46,994 bases of DNA. It comes from an uncultured Pseudomonadota bacterium (GTDB lineage Bacteria; Pseudomonadota; Gammaproteobacteria; Burkholderiales; Methylophilaceae). Made by a program: the position numbers and the translations under genes. The stretch lies in assembly GCA_903876765.1 (NCBI GenBank), contig CAIRBH010000014.1:1-46994 (forward strand), in the 5' to 3' direction. The notes beneath the pieces were generated by a model that saw nothing but the letters and a program-made list of their open reading frames with translations, had not been told where the DNA came from and searched no databases. The first letter of the stretch is position 1; each line of letters starts with the position of its first letter. Below are positions 16,175 to 24,342 of the stretch, piece after piece.

Positions 16175-17551
16175 CTAATCTAAACTGACGGTTTCAAGAT
16201 AATCTGGCACTTGCACCGGCCAATGCAGCTGCTCCTCAATATGCAGTCGCATGGCATCAGCCGCTACTGGCTCACCATGGGTAATAAAGGTCTTTTTAGG
16301 GGCTGATTCGAAGCCCTTTAGCCAATTAATAATCTCAGAATAATCCGCATGAGCAGATAGGTTGGATATCAGCGCGACTTTTGCTCTTACTGGCACATAT
16401 TCTCCATGTATCTTAATGCTGGTAGCGCCGTCTAGCATGGCCGCACCACGCGTGCCAGCTGCCTGAAAGCCGACAAACAAAATCGTGTTGTTGGGGTCGG
16501 GGGCAAATGCTTTTAAATGATGAACAACGCGCCCGCCAGTGGCCATGCCGCTGGCCGACAGAATAATCATAGGGCCTTTACTTTCGTTCAATTGTTTAGA
16601 CGCTTCTATGCCATTGACCATCTGCGCGGTATGGCATAGGGCGTGGCTTTGCTCAGGCGTTAAGCGATGCTCGTTCTTAAAATGATTAAATATTGCCGTT
16701 GCATCTACCGCCATTGGGCTATTTAAATAAACAGGAATATTGCGATCAATCGCACCACTAGCTTTGAGCAAATGTAGGTAATAAAGCAGCTCTTGCGCAC
16801 GTCCTACAGCAAATACAGGAATAATGACCACACCTTTTCTTTGCACGGTTTCATTAATCAGCGCTGCCAGTTTAATTTTGGGGTCGGTTTGATCATGCAA
16901 GCGATTACCATAGGTGGATTCCAGCACCAAATAATCGGCTTGTTTAATAGGCGTTGGCGCCTTCATCAAAATATCGTGCGGCCTGCCTATATCCCCTGAA
17001 AATAGTACAGAAGTTTTTTTGTGTTGCAGGCGCACAAAGGCAGAACCTAAAATATGCCCGCTAGCAGACAGCCTTAAAGTTAAACCACCACCCAAATCCA
17101 GGTCTTGCTCATAGTCGATTGGCGTTAACAAGCTCAGTGCAAATTGCGCGTCTTCTTGGGTATACAGCGGTAAGGCTGGCTTATGTTTAGAAAAGCCCCT
17201 TTTATTGGCGTACTTGGCTTCCTCTTCTTGCAAATGGGCAGAATCGAGCAGTAGCACCTCACACAAGTCGCGTGTCGCCTCGCTGCAATAGACTTTGCCC
17301 GAAAAACCATTTTTAACAAAAAGCGGTAAATACCCACTGTGGTCAATATGTGCGTGCGTCAGTACCACTACATCTACGTTTTTAGGATTAATAGGCAAGG
17401 CGGCCCAGTTCCTTAGGCGTAATTGCTTTAGCCCCTGAAACAGACCACAATCAACCAGTATGCGCTTGCTTGTGCCATCATCCGTTTTGCATGAGAGTAG
17501 ATACTTAGAACCAGTGACCGTGCCTGTTGCACCTAAAAAGCTTAATTGCAT
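16175..17551 (-). CDS. Metallo-beta-lactamase/beta-CASP RNA nuclease
   Basis: The 458-residue protein has the metallo-beta-lactamase core with LTHAHIDHSG (zinc ligands), SGHILGSAF and FSGDIGRP. A beta-CASP insertion follows, including VLESTYGNR and ILSASGMATGGRVVHHL, and the final zinc His lies in AHADYSEI. A C-terminal RMMBL-type end contains THGEPVAADAMR. This arrangement is that of bacterial/archaeal RNases of the CPSF-73/YSH1-like group, which act as endo- and/or exonucleases on RNA. It lies downstream of amiC on the same strand (48 bp apart) and tail-to-tail with the SUV3-like helicase. Confidence 0.9.
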   Translation of the reverse strand: MQLSFLGATGTVTGSKYLLSCKTDDGTSKRILVDCGLFQGLKQLRLRNWAALPINPKNVDVVVLTHAHIDHSGYLPLFVKNGFSGKVYCSEATRDLCEVLLLDSAHLQEEEAKYANKRGFSKHKPALPLYTQEDAQFALSLLTPIDYEQDLDLGGGLTLRLSASGHILGSAFVRLQHKKTSVLFSGDIGRPHDILMKAPTPIKQADYLVLESTYGNRLHDQTDPKIKLAALINETVQRKGVVIIPVFAVGRAQELLYYLHLLKASGAIDRNIPVYLNSPMAVDATAIFNHFKNEHRLTPEQSHALCHTAQMVNGIEASKQLNESKGPMIILSASGMATGGRVVHHLKAFAPDPNNTILFVGFQAAGTRGAAMLDGATSIKIHGEYVPVRAKVALISNLSAHADYSEIINWLKGFESAPKKTFITHGEPVAADAMRLHIEEQLHWPVQVPDYLETVSLD

Positions 17552-17599
17552 ATCGAATATCCTTAAAGAATTGATAGCTGAAGTATGCTGCGATTTATA

Positions 17600-19006
17600 T
17601 CACTCTAAGGCTAGCTTACTTTTAGCAAGTGCAGGATTGGTAGCAAAATACTTTTTAATACCCTGCAAAATAGAGGCCACTAATTGCTCTTGATAGGCAT
17701 CATCATTAAGTCTACGCTCTTCTTCAGGATTACTAATAAACGCCGTTTCAACGAGGATTGATGGGATGTCTGGCGATTTGAGTACCGCAAATGCGGCTTG
17801 CTCAACCCGTCTAGTATGCAACTTATTAATCTCGCCTATCTGCCCTAGCACCGCTTTGCCTAACTTCAAGCTGTCGTTAATGGTTGCAGTTTGCGATAAA
17901 TCTAGCAAAGTTCTGGCTAATATTGGGTCTTTATCGTCTAAACTCACCCCACCAATCAAATCAGATTCATTTTCTTTCTTAGCTAAATAGCGTGCACTGG
18001 CGCTAGTCGCCCCCCGCTCCGATAAGGCAAACACCGAAGAACCTCGAGCCGATTGATTACTAAAAGCATCGGCATGTATAGAGACGAATAAGTCCGCTTG
18101 CATCTTGCGCGCTTTGACTACACGTCCATGCAGGGGGATAAAATAATCCCCATCACGCGTCAAAACGCCACGCATATTGGGTTCATTATCAATTTGTTGC
18201 TTAAGTTTTTTTGCCACCATTAGGGTGATATCTTTTTCACGACTGCCATTTGCACCTGATGCGCCAGGGTCTTCACCGCCATGCCCTGCGTCAATAGCCA
18301 CAATAATCAGCCGACCGACTTTTTTAACTTCAGTAGCATTAGCAATTTCATTGCTAGCTGGGGGAGGCTCCTCGGCCTTGTTTTGCACAGCAGGCTGGCT
18401 AGATGCAACTTCGCTAGCAAGCGTCGGCTCATTTTTTTCTATGGGCAACGTGCCAAAGCTGATGTCTGGTTGTGCTACATGTTGAGCCGCGCTAACTTCG
18501 CCCTGGCTTGTCGCATTCGCTGCATCTCGCTCTGCCACCATAGCCATTAACGGGTCTATGCTAGGATGTACATCCAGCACCAACCTATATTTATAATCTG
18601 CTGTTGGCGTTAGCGTAAATGCGCTGGGTTTAACTTCAGTTTTTAAATCAACCACCACCCGCACGATATTTTGTTGAAACTTTGCAACACGAATCTGCTT
18701 AATATAAGGATCATTTGCCTGAATTTTATCCGATAAAGATTTAAGTACTTGATTTAAATTCATATTTTCAATATCCATGACGATGCGATCAGGATTTTTC
18801 ATCAGGCTCATTTTGTAAGTGAAGGCTTGGTTAGCTTCAAGTGTAATTCGGGTGTAATCTTGAGCTGGCCAGATACGTACCGCAGTCACCGAGCTGGCAG
18901 CTTGTACTGTTGATGCTGATAGCAGTGCAAAAATCACCAGTAAACTCAGAACAAAAGCATTTCTAAGCAGCAAATAAACAATGGCTGGACTATTAAAAAT
19001 CATCAT
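17600..19006 (-). CDS. amiC: N-acetylmuramoyl-L-alanine amidase with AMIN domain
   Basis: From ATG 19006 the protein is 468 residues. It has a signal sequence, an AMIN domain (about 35-140, VRIWPAQDYTRITLEA...) that targets it to the septum, a variable linker and an Amidase_3 catalytic domain (about 240-455). Zinc ligands and catalytic residues sit in AIDAGHGGEDPGA, SIHADAF and VETAFISN. It cleaves the peptide from N-acetylmuramic acid during cell separation. The ATG at 19006 overlaps the TGA of tsaE as ATGA, which supports this start over 19033. The tsaE-amiC order is common in proteobacteria. Confidence 0.94.
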   Translation of the reverse strand: MMIFNSPAIVYLLLRNAFVLSLLVIFALLSASTVQAASSVTAVRIWPAQDYTRITLEANQAFTYKMSLMKNPDRIVMDIENMNLNQVLKSLSDKIQANDPYIKQIRVAKFQQNIVRVVVDLKTEVKPSAFTLTPTADYKYRLVLDVHPSIDPLMAMVAERDAANATSQGEVSAAQHVAQPDISFGTLPIEKNEPTLASEVASSQPAVQNKAEEPPPASNEIANATEVKKVGRLIIVAIDAGHGGEDPGASGANGSREKDITLMVAKKLKQQIDNEPNMRGVLTRDGDYFIPLHGRVVKARKMQADLFVSIHADAFSNQSARGSSVFALSERGATSASARYLAKKENESDLIGGVSLDDKDPILARTLLDLSQTATINDSLKLGKAVLGQIGEINKLHTRRVEQAAFAVLKSPDIPSILVETAFISNPEEERRLNDDAYQEQLVASILQGIKKYFATNPALAKSKLALE

Positions 19007-19500
19007 TTTTCTATTGAAATGGCTTGTAGGCATTGTTTTCCTAGTATTGTATGCGCTGTTACTGTGATGCGGCGACCTAAACTTCCACCCAACATTTTAA
19101 TGTCAAAAGTAATATCAAGGTCAGGCCTAGGTAACAGATTCTGCGCTTTTTCTGGCCACTCTATCACACAGACATTTTCAGCATTAAAATAATCTCTAAA
19201 GCCCGCAGATTCCCACTCTTCATCATCATTAAATCTATATAAATCAAAATGATATAAATTGAACTTAAAGTGATTATTTGCGTTTACTTCATAGGCTTCC
19301 ATCAGGCTGTAAGTCGGGCTTTTGACCTTACCCACATGACCTAAGGCATGCAATAAGCCGCGCACCAGGGTAGTTTTACCTGCCCCTAAGTCGCCATGTA
19401 AATAAATATTAAGCTTAGCTCGCATCGCTCCAGCCAACGCGGCAGCAAATTGTAAGGTGGCTGCTTCGTCAGGCAAATCGAGTGTAAAATTGTCACCCAT
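19003..19500 (-). CDS. tsaE: tRNA t6A37 biosynthesis ATPase TsaE
   Basis: The 165-residue protein (ATG 19500; a GTG at 19521 is in frame) carries the P-loop GDLGAGKTTLVRG, the SPTYSLMEAY switch segment and the ending CVIEWPEKA typical of TsaE/YjeE. It is the essential ATPase that cycles the TsaBD complex making threonylcarbamoyladenosine at A37 of ANN-decoding tRNAs. Its stop overlaps the amiC start. Its own start codon overlaps that of divergent queG within one CATG palindrome, so its promoter must lie inside queG or a longer start is used. Confidence 0.94.
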   Translation of the reverse strand: MGDNFTLDLPDEAATLQFAAALAGAMRAKLNIYLHGDLGAGKTTLVRGLLHALGHVGKVKSPTYSLMEAYEVNANNHFKFNLYHFDLYRFNDDEEWESAGFRDYFNAENVCVIEWPEKAQNLLPRPDLDITFDIKMLGGSLGRRITVTAHTILGKQCLQAISIEK

Positions 19501-20581
19501 GACGCACGCCACCGACTTCACTCAACTCAGCCAAGACATTAAACAATGGGGATTGGCGCTGGGGTTTGATCAAATAGGCATCACTGACACCCAGTTGCAG
19601 GCTGAAGAAGCCTATCATCAAGCTTGGATTGCTAATGGTTTTCATGGTGAAATGGATTATATGGCAAAACACGGCATGAAGCGCACCCGCCCAGCAGAAT
19701 TAGTGCCTAATACTATGCGCGTTATTTCAGCAAGGCTGGATTATTTTCCACCGAATGCCTTGGCTAGTGAGCAGGTATTGCAAGATAGCAGTAAGGCATT
19801 TATATCCAGATACGCTTTGGCCCGTGACTACCACAAGGTAATGCGTCATAAGCTACAAAAACTCTGTGAAAAAATACAAGGCAATATCAACCAACAAGCG
19901 CTTAATTTTGAATATCGGGTATTTGCCGACAGTGCTCCAGTGCTTGAAGTTGCGCTGGCAGAAAAAGCTGGCCTAGGCTGGCGCGGCAAGCATACCTTAC
20001 TCATCAACAAAGAAGCTGGCTCTTGGTTCTTTTTAGGCGAAATCTATACCAATCTACCATTAACCATAGACACCCCGGCCAGCAACCACTGTGGCACCTG
20101 CAAAAGCTGCATGGACGTCTGCCCGACTCAAGCCATCGTCGCACCATATCAAGTGGATGCTAGGCGCTGCATCTCATATTTAACGATAGAACTTAAAACC
20201 AGCATCCCTATGGAGTTTAGATCACTGATAGGCAATAGAGTATACGGCTGTGATGATTGCCAATTATATTGCCCATGGAATAAATTTGCCGAGACTAGCC
20301 GTGAGCCAGATTTTGCGATCAAAAATGGTCTAGATGACATTAGTTTAATTGATTGTTTTTCTTGGTCAGAACAGACATTTAAAACCAAGCTGGCGGGCAG
20401 CGCCATCTATCGTATAGGTTATACGCAATGGCTGCGCAACATCACCATAGGCTTAGGTAATGCCCAAACCACCCCTGCCGTTGTTGCCGCCTTACAAACT
20501 CGCCTGAATGATGGCTCAGCAATATTGCGCGAACACATTACTTGGGCTTTAGCACAACATCAAATCAATCATCGGCAGTAG
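19499..20581 (+). CDS. queG: Epoxyqueuosine reductase
   Basis: The 360-residue protein reduces epoxyqueuosine to queuosine in tRNA, the last step of Q34 synthesis, using cobalamin and two [4Fe-4S] clusters. The ferredoxin-like cluster motifs are CGTCKSCMDVCP and CDDCQLYCP. The N-terminal domain matches E. coli QueG from LSQDIKQWGLALGF onward, which supports ATG 19499. The C-terminal part is HEAT-like. No strong ribosome-binding site precedes the start. The 3' end overlaps the convergent amt gene by 17 bp. queD, an early step of the same pathway, is at 34048-34488. Confidence 0.95.
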   Translation: MTHATDFTQLSQDIKQWGLALGFDQIGITDTQLQAEEAYHQAWIANGFHGEMDYMAKHGMKRTRPAELVPNTMRVISARLDYFPPNALASEQVLQDSSKAFISRYALARDYHKVMRHKLQKLCEKIQGNINQQALNFEYRVFADSAPVLEVALAEKAGLGWRGKHTLLINKEAGSWFFLGEIYTNLPLTIDTPASNHCGTCKSCMDVCPTQAIVAPYQVDARRCISYLTIELKTSIPMEFRSLIGNRVYGCDDCQLYCPWNKFAETSREPDFAIKNGLDDISLIDCFSWSEQTFKTKLAGSAIYRIGYTQWLRNITIGLGNAQTTPAVVAALQTRLNDGSAILREHITWALAQHQINHRQ

Positions 20582-21755
20582 ACACTATCTTGTGTATGCT
20601 TAAATCCGCACCGTCAAACTCTTCTTCACGCCCCATACGAATGCCAACAATTTTTTTCAGTGTGCCATAGACTAGCAAGCCACCTACCAAGGCTACCACT
20701 ATGCCTAAGCCAGTACCAAGCAGCTGCGAGATCAAACTCACGCCGCCTCTACCCCCTAATGATTGAGCGCCAAATATACCTGCGGCTATACCACCCCAAG
20801 CACCACATAAGCCATGCAAAGGCCAAACACCTAACACATCATCAATTTTTAAGCGATTTTGTGTGTGAGTAAACGCCCAAACAAATAAAATACCAGCCAC
20901 AAGACCTGTAACTAAAGCGCCTAGGGGGTGCATGATATCTGAGCCCGCACACACCGCCACCAAGCCCGCTAAAGGGCCGTTATGCACAAAACCAGGGTCA
21001 TTTTTACCCATGACTAAGGCGGCTAAAGTACCGCCAACCAACGCCATTAATGAATTAACTGCCACTAAGCCCGAAATACCGGCAATCGCTTGTGCTGACA
21101 TCACATTAAAACCAAACCAACCGACGGTAAGTATCCATGCACCCAGCGCTAAAAATGGGATGTTAGAGGGTGGATGGGCATGTAATCGGCCATCTTTACC
21201 ATAACGGTCTGAACGTGCGCCTAGCAATAGCACGGCCACCAAGGCTATCCAACCACCCATAGCATGCACAACCACAGAGCCTGCAAAATCATGAAACTTA
21301 GCACCAAAGGCAAGATTGAGACTATCTTGAATACCGTAATGGTTATTCCAAGCGATGCCTTCAAAAAACGGGTAAACAAAACCAACCAATGCAAAAGTGG
21401 CCGCCATCTGCGGATTAAATTTTGCTCGCTCAGCGATACCGCCAGATACGATGGCAGGAATTGCCGCAGCAAAGGTTAAAAGAAAGAAAAATTTAACTAA
21501 TTCGTAGCCATTTTTAGCTGCCAAGGTTTCTGCCCCGCTAAAAAAATTGATGCCATAGGCGATGCTGTAGCCAATAAAAAAATAGGCAATCGTGGACACG
21601 GAAAAATCAACCATGATTTTTACCAAGGCATTGACTTGATTCTTTTTACGCACGGTGCCGACTTCTAAAAATGCAAAACCTGCGTGCATGGCGAGCACCA
21701 TAATGGCGCCTAATAAAACAAATAACACATCATTTGATGAGACCGCAACTTCCAT
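20565..21755 (-). CDS. amt: Ammonium transporter
   Basis: The 396-residue protein has about eleven membrane helices and the Amt/MEP signatures: MVDFSVSTIAYFFIGY, GGIAERAKF, the pore histidines in GSVVVHAMGGW and LHGLCGAWGG, and a cytoplasmic tail GMRMGREEEFDGADLSIH that in relatives docks the PII protein GlnK. It conducts ammonium/ammonia through the inner membrane. No glnK gene is adjacent. A sigma54-type promoter and two NtrC-like sites lie upstream (separate entries), so expression should rise under nitrogen limitation. Confidence 0.95.
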   Translation of the reverse strand: MEVAVSSNDVLFVLLGAIMVLAMHAGFAFLEVGTVRKKNQVNALVKIMVDFSVSTIAYFFIGYSIAYGINFFSGAETLAAKNGYELVKFFFLLTFAAAIPAIVSGGIAERAKFNPQMAATFALVGFVYPFFEGIAWNNHYGIQDSLNLAFGAKFHDFAGSVVVHAMGGWIALVAVLLLGARSDRYGKDGRLHAHPPSNIPFLALGAWILTVGWFGFNVMSAQAIAGISGLVAVNSLMALVGGTLAALVMGKNDPGFVHNGPLAGLVAVCAGSDIMHPLGALVTGLVAGILFVWAFTHTQNRLKIDDVLGVWPLHGLCGAWGGIAAGIFGAQSLGGRGGVSLISQLLGTGLGIVVALVGGLLVYGTLKKIVGIRMGREEEFDGADLSIHKIVSTADD

Positions 21756-21792
21756 TTTTAAGCCACTCCATTATTTTTAGTGTTGATAAAGT

Positions 21793-21810
21793 AAGCAAAT
21801 AGCGCGCCAA
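21793..21810 (-). promoter_or_regulatory. Sigma54 (RpoN) promoter of amt
   Basis: Read on the minus strand the sequence is TTGGCGCGCTATTTGCTT. It matches the RpoN consensus TTGGCACG-N4-TTGCTT with one difference, and the GG and GC elements are correctly spaced. The transcript would start near 21783, about 27 nt before the amt ATG at 21755. Confidence 0.75.
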
Positions 21811-21862
21811 TACGTAACTTGTTGTTTTATATTAGCTATTCATAGTATAACTGATGATAAAA

Positions 21863-21879
21863 TGCACAATTATAGTGCG
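21863..21879. promoter_or_regulatory. NtrC-like binding site 1 upstream of amt
   Basis: TGCACAATTATAGTGCG is a near-palindrome of the form TGCAC-N7-GTGCA (one mismatch), the NtrC consensus architecture of 17 bp. It is centred about 88 bp upstream of the predicted sigma54 start. Confidence 0.6.
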
Positions 21880-21892
21880 GTCATCATGTTAG

Positions 21893-21909
21893 CGCACTAC
21901 TCTAGTGCT
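21893..21909. promoter_or_regulatory. NtrC-like binding site 2 upstream of amt
   Basis: CGCACTACTCTAGTGCT again has GCAC-N7-GTGC. Its centre is 30 bp from site 1, close to three helical turns, as expected for paired NtrC dimers forming an enhancer about 120 bp from the promoter start. Confidence 0.55.
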
Positions 21910-21993
21910 TTTTACTTGCCGCCAAGATAAACTTTACAATATCTAGCGCAGCGGACATACTGGCCAGCCATCCCAATTAAAAAGTAATGCTGT

Positions 21994-22296
21994 ATGGAAT
22001 TAGTGCTGATATTGATACTCGTTGGCTTGGCTTGGTTTTGGCTGGATAGCATGGACAAGCGTGAAAGAGCGATTGAACTCGGCAGCGATTTAGCTGCTCG
22101 CTTCAATTTACAATTACTTGACGAAACTGTCGCCTGTAATCACTTATGGCTGGCAAGAAATAGCCGTGGCCATGTACAATTTCTGCGTCGCTATGAGTTT
22201 GAGGTCAGCGCCAATGGCGCTGATAGACTGCATTGCCAGCTAACACTACTAGGCGGGCAATTAGGCACTTGGCACATTCCGCCTTATCAACAATAA
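21994..22296 (+). CDS. DUF3301-like single-pass membrane protein
   Basis: The 100-residue protein starts with one hydrophobic helix (ELVLILILVGLAWFWL) followed by a soluble domain with DSMDKRERAIELGSDLAARFNLQLLDETV and a FLRRYEFEVSANG segment. This matches my memory of the DUF3301 family of small proteobacterial proteins of unknown function. It would be anchored in the inner membrane; topology is not determined. It is divergent from amt and convergent with the outer-membrane protein gene (2 bp apart). Confidence 0.7.
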   Translation: MELVLILILVGLAWFWLDSMDKRERAIELGSDLAARFNLQLLDETVACNHLWLARNSRGHVQFLRRYEFEVSANGADRLHCQLTLLGGQLGTWHIPPYQQ

Positions 22297-22298
22297 CC

Positions 22299-23051
22299 TT
22301 AAAATTCGTACTCTAATTGCATTCTGAATGTGTTGTTAGGTGCAGCATCACTGATACCAAACAAATAAGCCGCGTTATATTTAATCGCCTGCTTGTTTGC
22401 TAAGGCCATTTTACCGAATACAGCGGGCCCTAAACGATGATTTTGTGCGCCAGCCTTCTCCCAATGATTCCACTCCCCCACTTCACCAAAGCCCTGTGTA
22501 CCAAATTCAAATTCAGACTTGAGACGATACTTTACTTGCCATTGATAAGACATTTCTGTGACATAAGTTTCATCGGCATCATTAGACGCGAATTTACGTT
22601 CAAACAATAGATTGCCATTGACTTGCATTTTGCCAAAGTCGCGCTGAAATAGTGGGCCTATTTTGAATTCCCAAGGTTCATGACCATTGTTCAATGGCGC
22701 TTCAATTTCAACAACTAAACCCAAGTCTATCGGGTATTGGCCAGCTTCTGTGAGCTGAAATTTATTTTCCCACTCCGCCAGCGTTAAGCCATCACCTGCC
22801 TCACGCTCAGACTTTAAGTAAAGTTCAGTAAACCAGCTCGCATTGACGCCATAACCCAAACCAAGCGAGCTTACTGTTGTGTGGCTTCCGTCTTGCTGTT
22901 TAGCACTACCGTACTTAAAGTCCAGCTCCTTTTCACCTGGCTCAACCATGGGAGTATAGATATAGTCTGCTGGTCCTGCCAGCGCACTGCCTATGTTTAG
23001 CGTGGCAGTACCAGCAAATACTAAACAAACTAACAAGTTATTAATTTTCAT
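22299..23051 (-). CDS. Putative outer-membrane beta-barrel protein of the iron-uptake cassette
   Basis: The 250-residue product has a Sec signal peptide ending ...GSALAG. It continues as alternating amphipathic strands rich in aromatic residues and ends in LEYEF, a C-terminal Phe typical of proteins assembled by the BAM complex. About ten to twelve strands could form a small barrel. I do not recognise a named family and there is no TonB box or plug domain. It is the third gene after the cupredoxin-like protein and FTR1 permease (55 bp after the latter), suggesting a role in metal passage or envelope adaptation to iron limitation; this is inference from context. Confidence 0.65.
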   Translation of the reverse strand: MKINNLLVCLVFAGTATLNIGSALAGPADYIYTPMVEPGEKELDFKYGSAKQQDGSHTTVSSLGLGYGVNASWFTELYLKSEREAGDGLTLAEWENKFQLTEAGQYPIDLGLVVEIEAPLNNGHEPWEFKIGPLFQRDFGKMQVNGNLLFERKFASNDADETYVTEMSYQWQVKYRLKSEFEFGTQGFGEVGEWNHWEKAGAQNHRLGPAVFGKMALANKQAIKYNAAYLFGISDAAPNNTFRMQLEYEF

Positions 23052-23106
23052 GTTATGTCATTCCTATTTTTTATTGAAGAGCTGTTTATTGATGGTTTTT
23101 TATTGA

Positions 23107-23913
23107 TTAGCGGTCTTTTGCAGTTAACTTCATTCCTAGGCTTATTACACTGAGTGTCAAGATATAAACCATCACCTGCATACCAGCTGGACGAGCTTCA
23201 TAGCCAATAAGACCATGCAGCAACATGCCTAAAACGCTATTTTCCGATATGGTTGCAGAGCTATCCCACAAAGGTGTGGCAAGTGATGGGATTAAATCGG
23301 CTTGAATAAGAAAATGTGCCGCGCTTGATGCCATGCCTGCGGCTAGTAACAAGACTAGCAAACTGGTCACCATAAAAAACCAACGCAGAGGAATGCTTAA
23401 TAAGCCTGCATAGATGATGTAACCAACAATGATGCCAGCTAGCGCTCCTAATATGCCACCTAGCAACATAGCCTGCGTGCCAGATGCGCCACTGGCGACA
23501 ATGCCATAAAGGAATAAAACAGTTTCTGAGCCTTCACGTAACACCGCTAGACCGACCACCAGCAACAATATTGAACACTCGCTACGGCCTTCAGTAATAG
23601 TAGTGGCAAGGCTGCGTGCATCACTGGCTAGCTGCGCACCGTGAGATGACATCCAAATATTATGCCAAGCCAGCATCAGCACCGCAATGCCTAGCACCAT
23701 TGCGTTAAATAGTTCTTGACCAACGCCATCAGCAAAATTAGCGATTAGCTTGGTTGAGGCGGCAACGGCTGCAGAGCCTATCAGGCCAAGCATTAGGCCT
23801 GCTACTATCCAATAATGATGCCTAGGCACTCCTCTTGTAGCGGCGGCCAAAATGCCAATAATAATGGCGGCTTCAAGCACTTCACGAAAAACAATAATGC
23901 TAGTTGCAAACAT
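23107..23913 (-). CDS. FTR1-family iron permease
   Basis: The 268-residue inner-membrane protein has about seven helices and both REXXE iron-binding motifs of the FTR1/EfeU family: REVLE (10-14) and REGSE (126-130). Such permeases move iron across the membrane, usually coupled to an oxidase or periplasmic iron-binding partner. The preceding gene, 13 bp upstream, encodes a cupredoxin-like periplasmic protein, as in FtrABCD/EfeUOB-type systems. No peroxidase (EfeB), P19 protein or ferredoxin gene is in this cluster. Confidence 0.92.
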   Translation of the reverse strand: MFATSIIVFREVLEAAIIIGILAAATRGVPRHHYWIVAGLMLGLIGSAAVAASTKLIANFADGVGQELFNAMVLGIAVLMLAWHNIWMSSHGAQLASDARSLATTITEGRSECSILLLVVGLAVLREGSETVLFLYGIVASGASGTQAMLLGGILGALAGIIVGYIIYAGLLSIPLRWFFMVTSLLVLLLAAGMASSAAHFLIQADLIPSLATPLWDSSATISENSVLGMLLHGLIGYEARPAGMQVMVYILTLSVISLGMKLTAKDR

Positions 23914-23926
23914 TTTTCACTCCTAA

Positions 23927-24244
23927 TTATTGGGCAATAATGACGCCTTGTGCAGTTGCTTTGTTGAACTCACCAAAAAATGGATATCGCCCTGGCGCAA
24001 GCGGCCCTAAGTAAATTTTTATTGCGCTATTAGCACCAATGATTTTTTCACGATTCAATGAATAGCTTTCAAACTCTTCAGGCGTTGCATCTTTGTTCTC
24101 AATTAATAATTTAATTTTTTTAGCTGCTGGCACGATAATTTCCGTGGGTTGAAATTGATGATTTTGAATTACGATGATGTATTCATTTTCAGCCGCACTT
24201 ACATAAAGTGGCAGCATAAGTAATATAAAAAATAGCTTTTTCAT
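23927..24244 (-). CDS. Periplasmic cupredoxin-like protein partnered with FTR1
   Basis: The 105-residue protein has a signal peptide (MKKLFFILLMLPLYVSAA) and a single cupredoxin-type beta-sandwich. It lacks Cys and has no Met in the mature part, so the classical type-1 copper ligands are missing. Instead it has the acidic motif TPEEFESYSLNREK found in EfeO/FtrB-like cupredoxin domains, where acidic residues are proposed to bind metal. It is the first gene of the cassette, below a Fur-like box, and probably supplies or oxidises iron for the FTR1 permease. Confidence 0.8.
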   Translation of the reverse strand: MKKLFFILLMLPLYVSAAENEYIIVIQNHQFQPTEIIVPAAKKIKLLIENKDATPEEFESYSLNREKIIGANSAIKIYLGPLAPGRYPFFGEFNKATAQGVIIAQ

Positions 24245-24268
24245 GTGAAATCCTATTGATTAACTAAA

Positions 24269-24287
24269 GTTAATGATAATCGTTCTT
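24269..24287 (-). promoter_or_regulatory. Fur-like box upstream of the iron cassette
   Basis: GTTAATGATAATCGTTCTT matches 15 of 19 positions of the Fur consensus GATAATGATAATCATTATC, including the central AATGATAATC. It lies 25 bp upstream of the cupredoxin-like gene start and overlaps a possible minus-strand promoter spacer (TTGTAA/TTAACT), as expected for an iron-responsive repressor. Confidence 0.7.
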
Positions 24288-24342
24288 ATTTACAATAGCA
24301 AGATTTTTTCGTATTGACTAGGCTAAATGCTAAAATAGTCAG

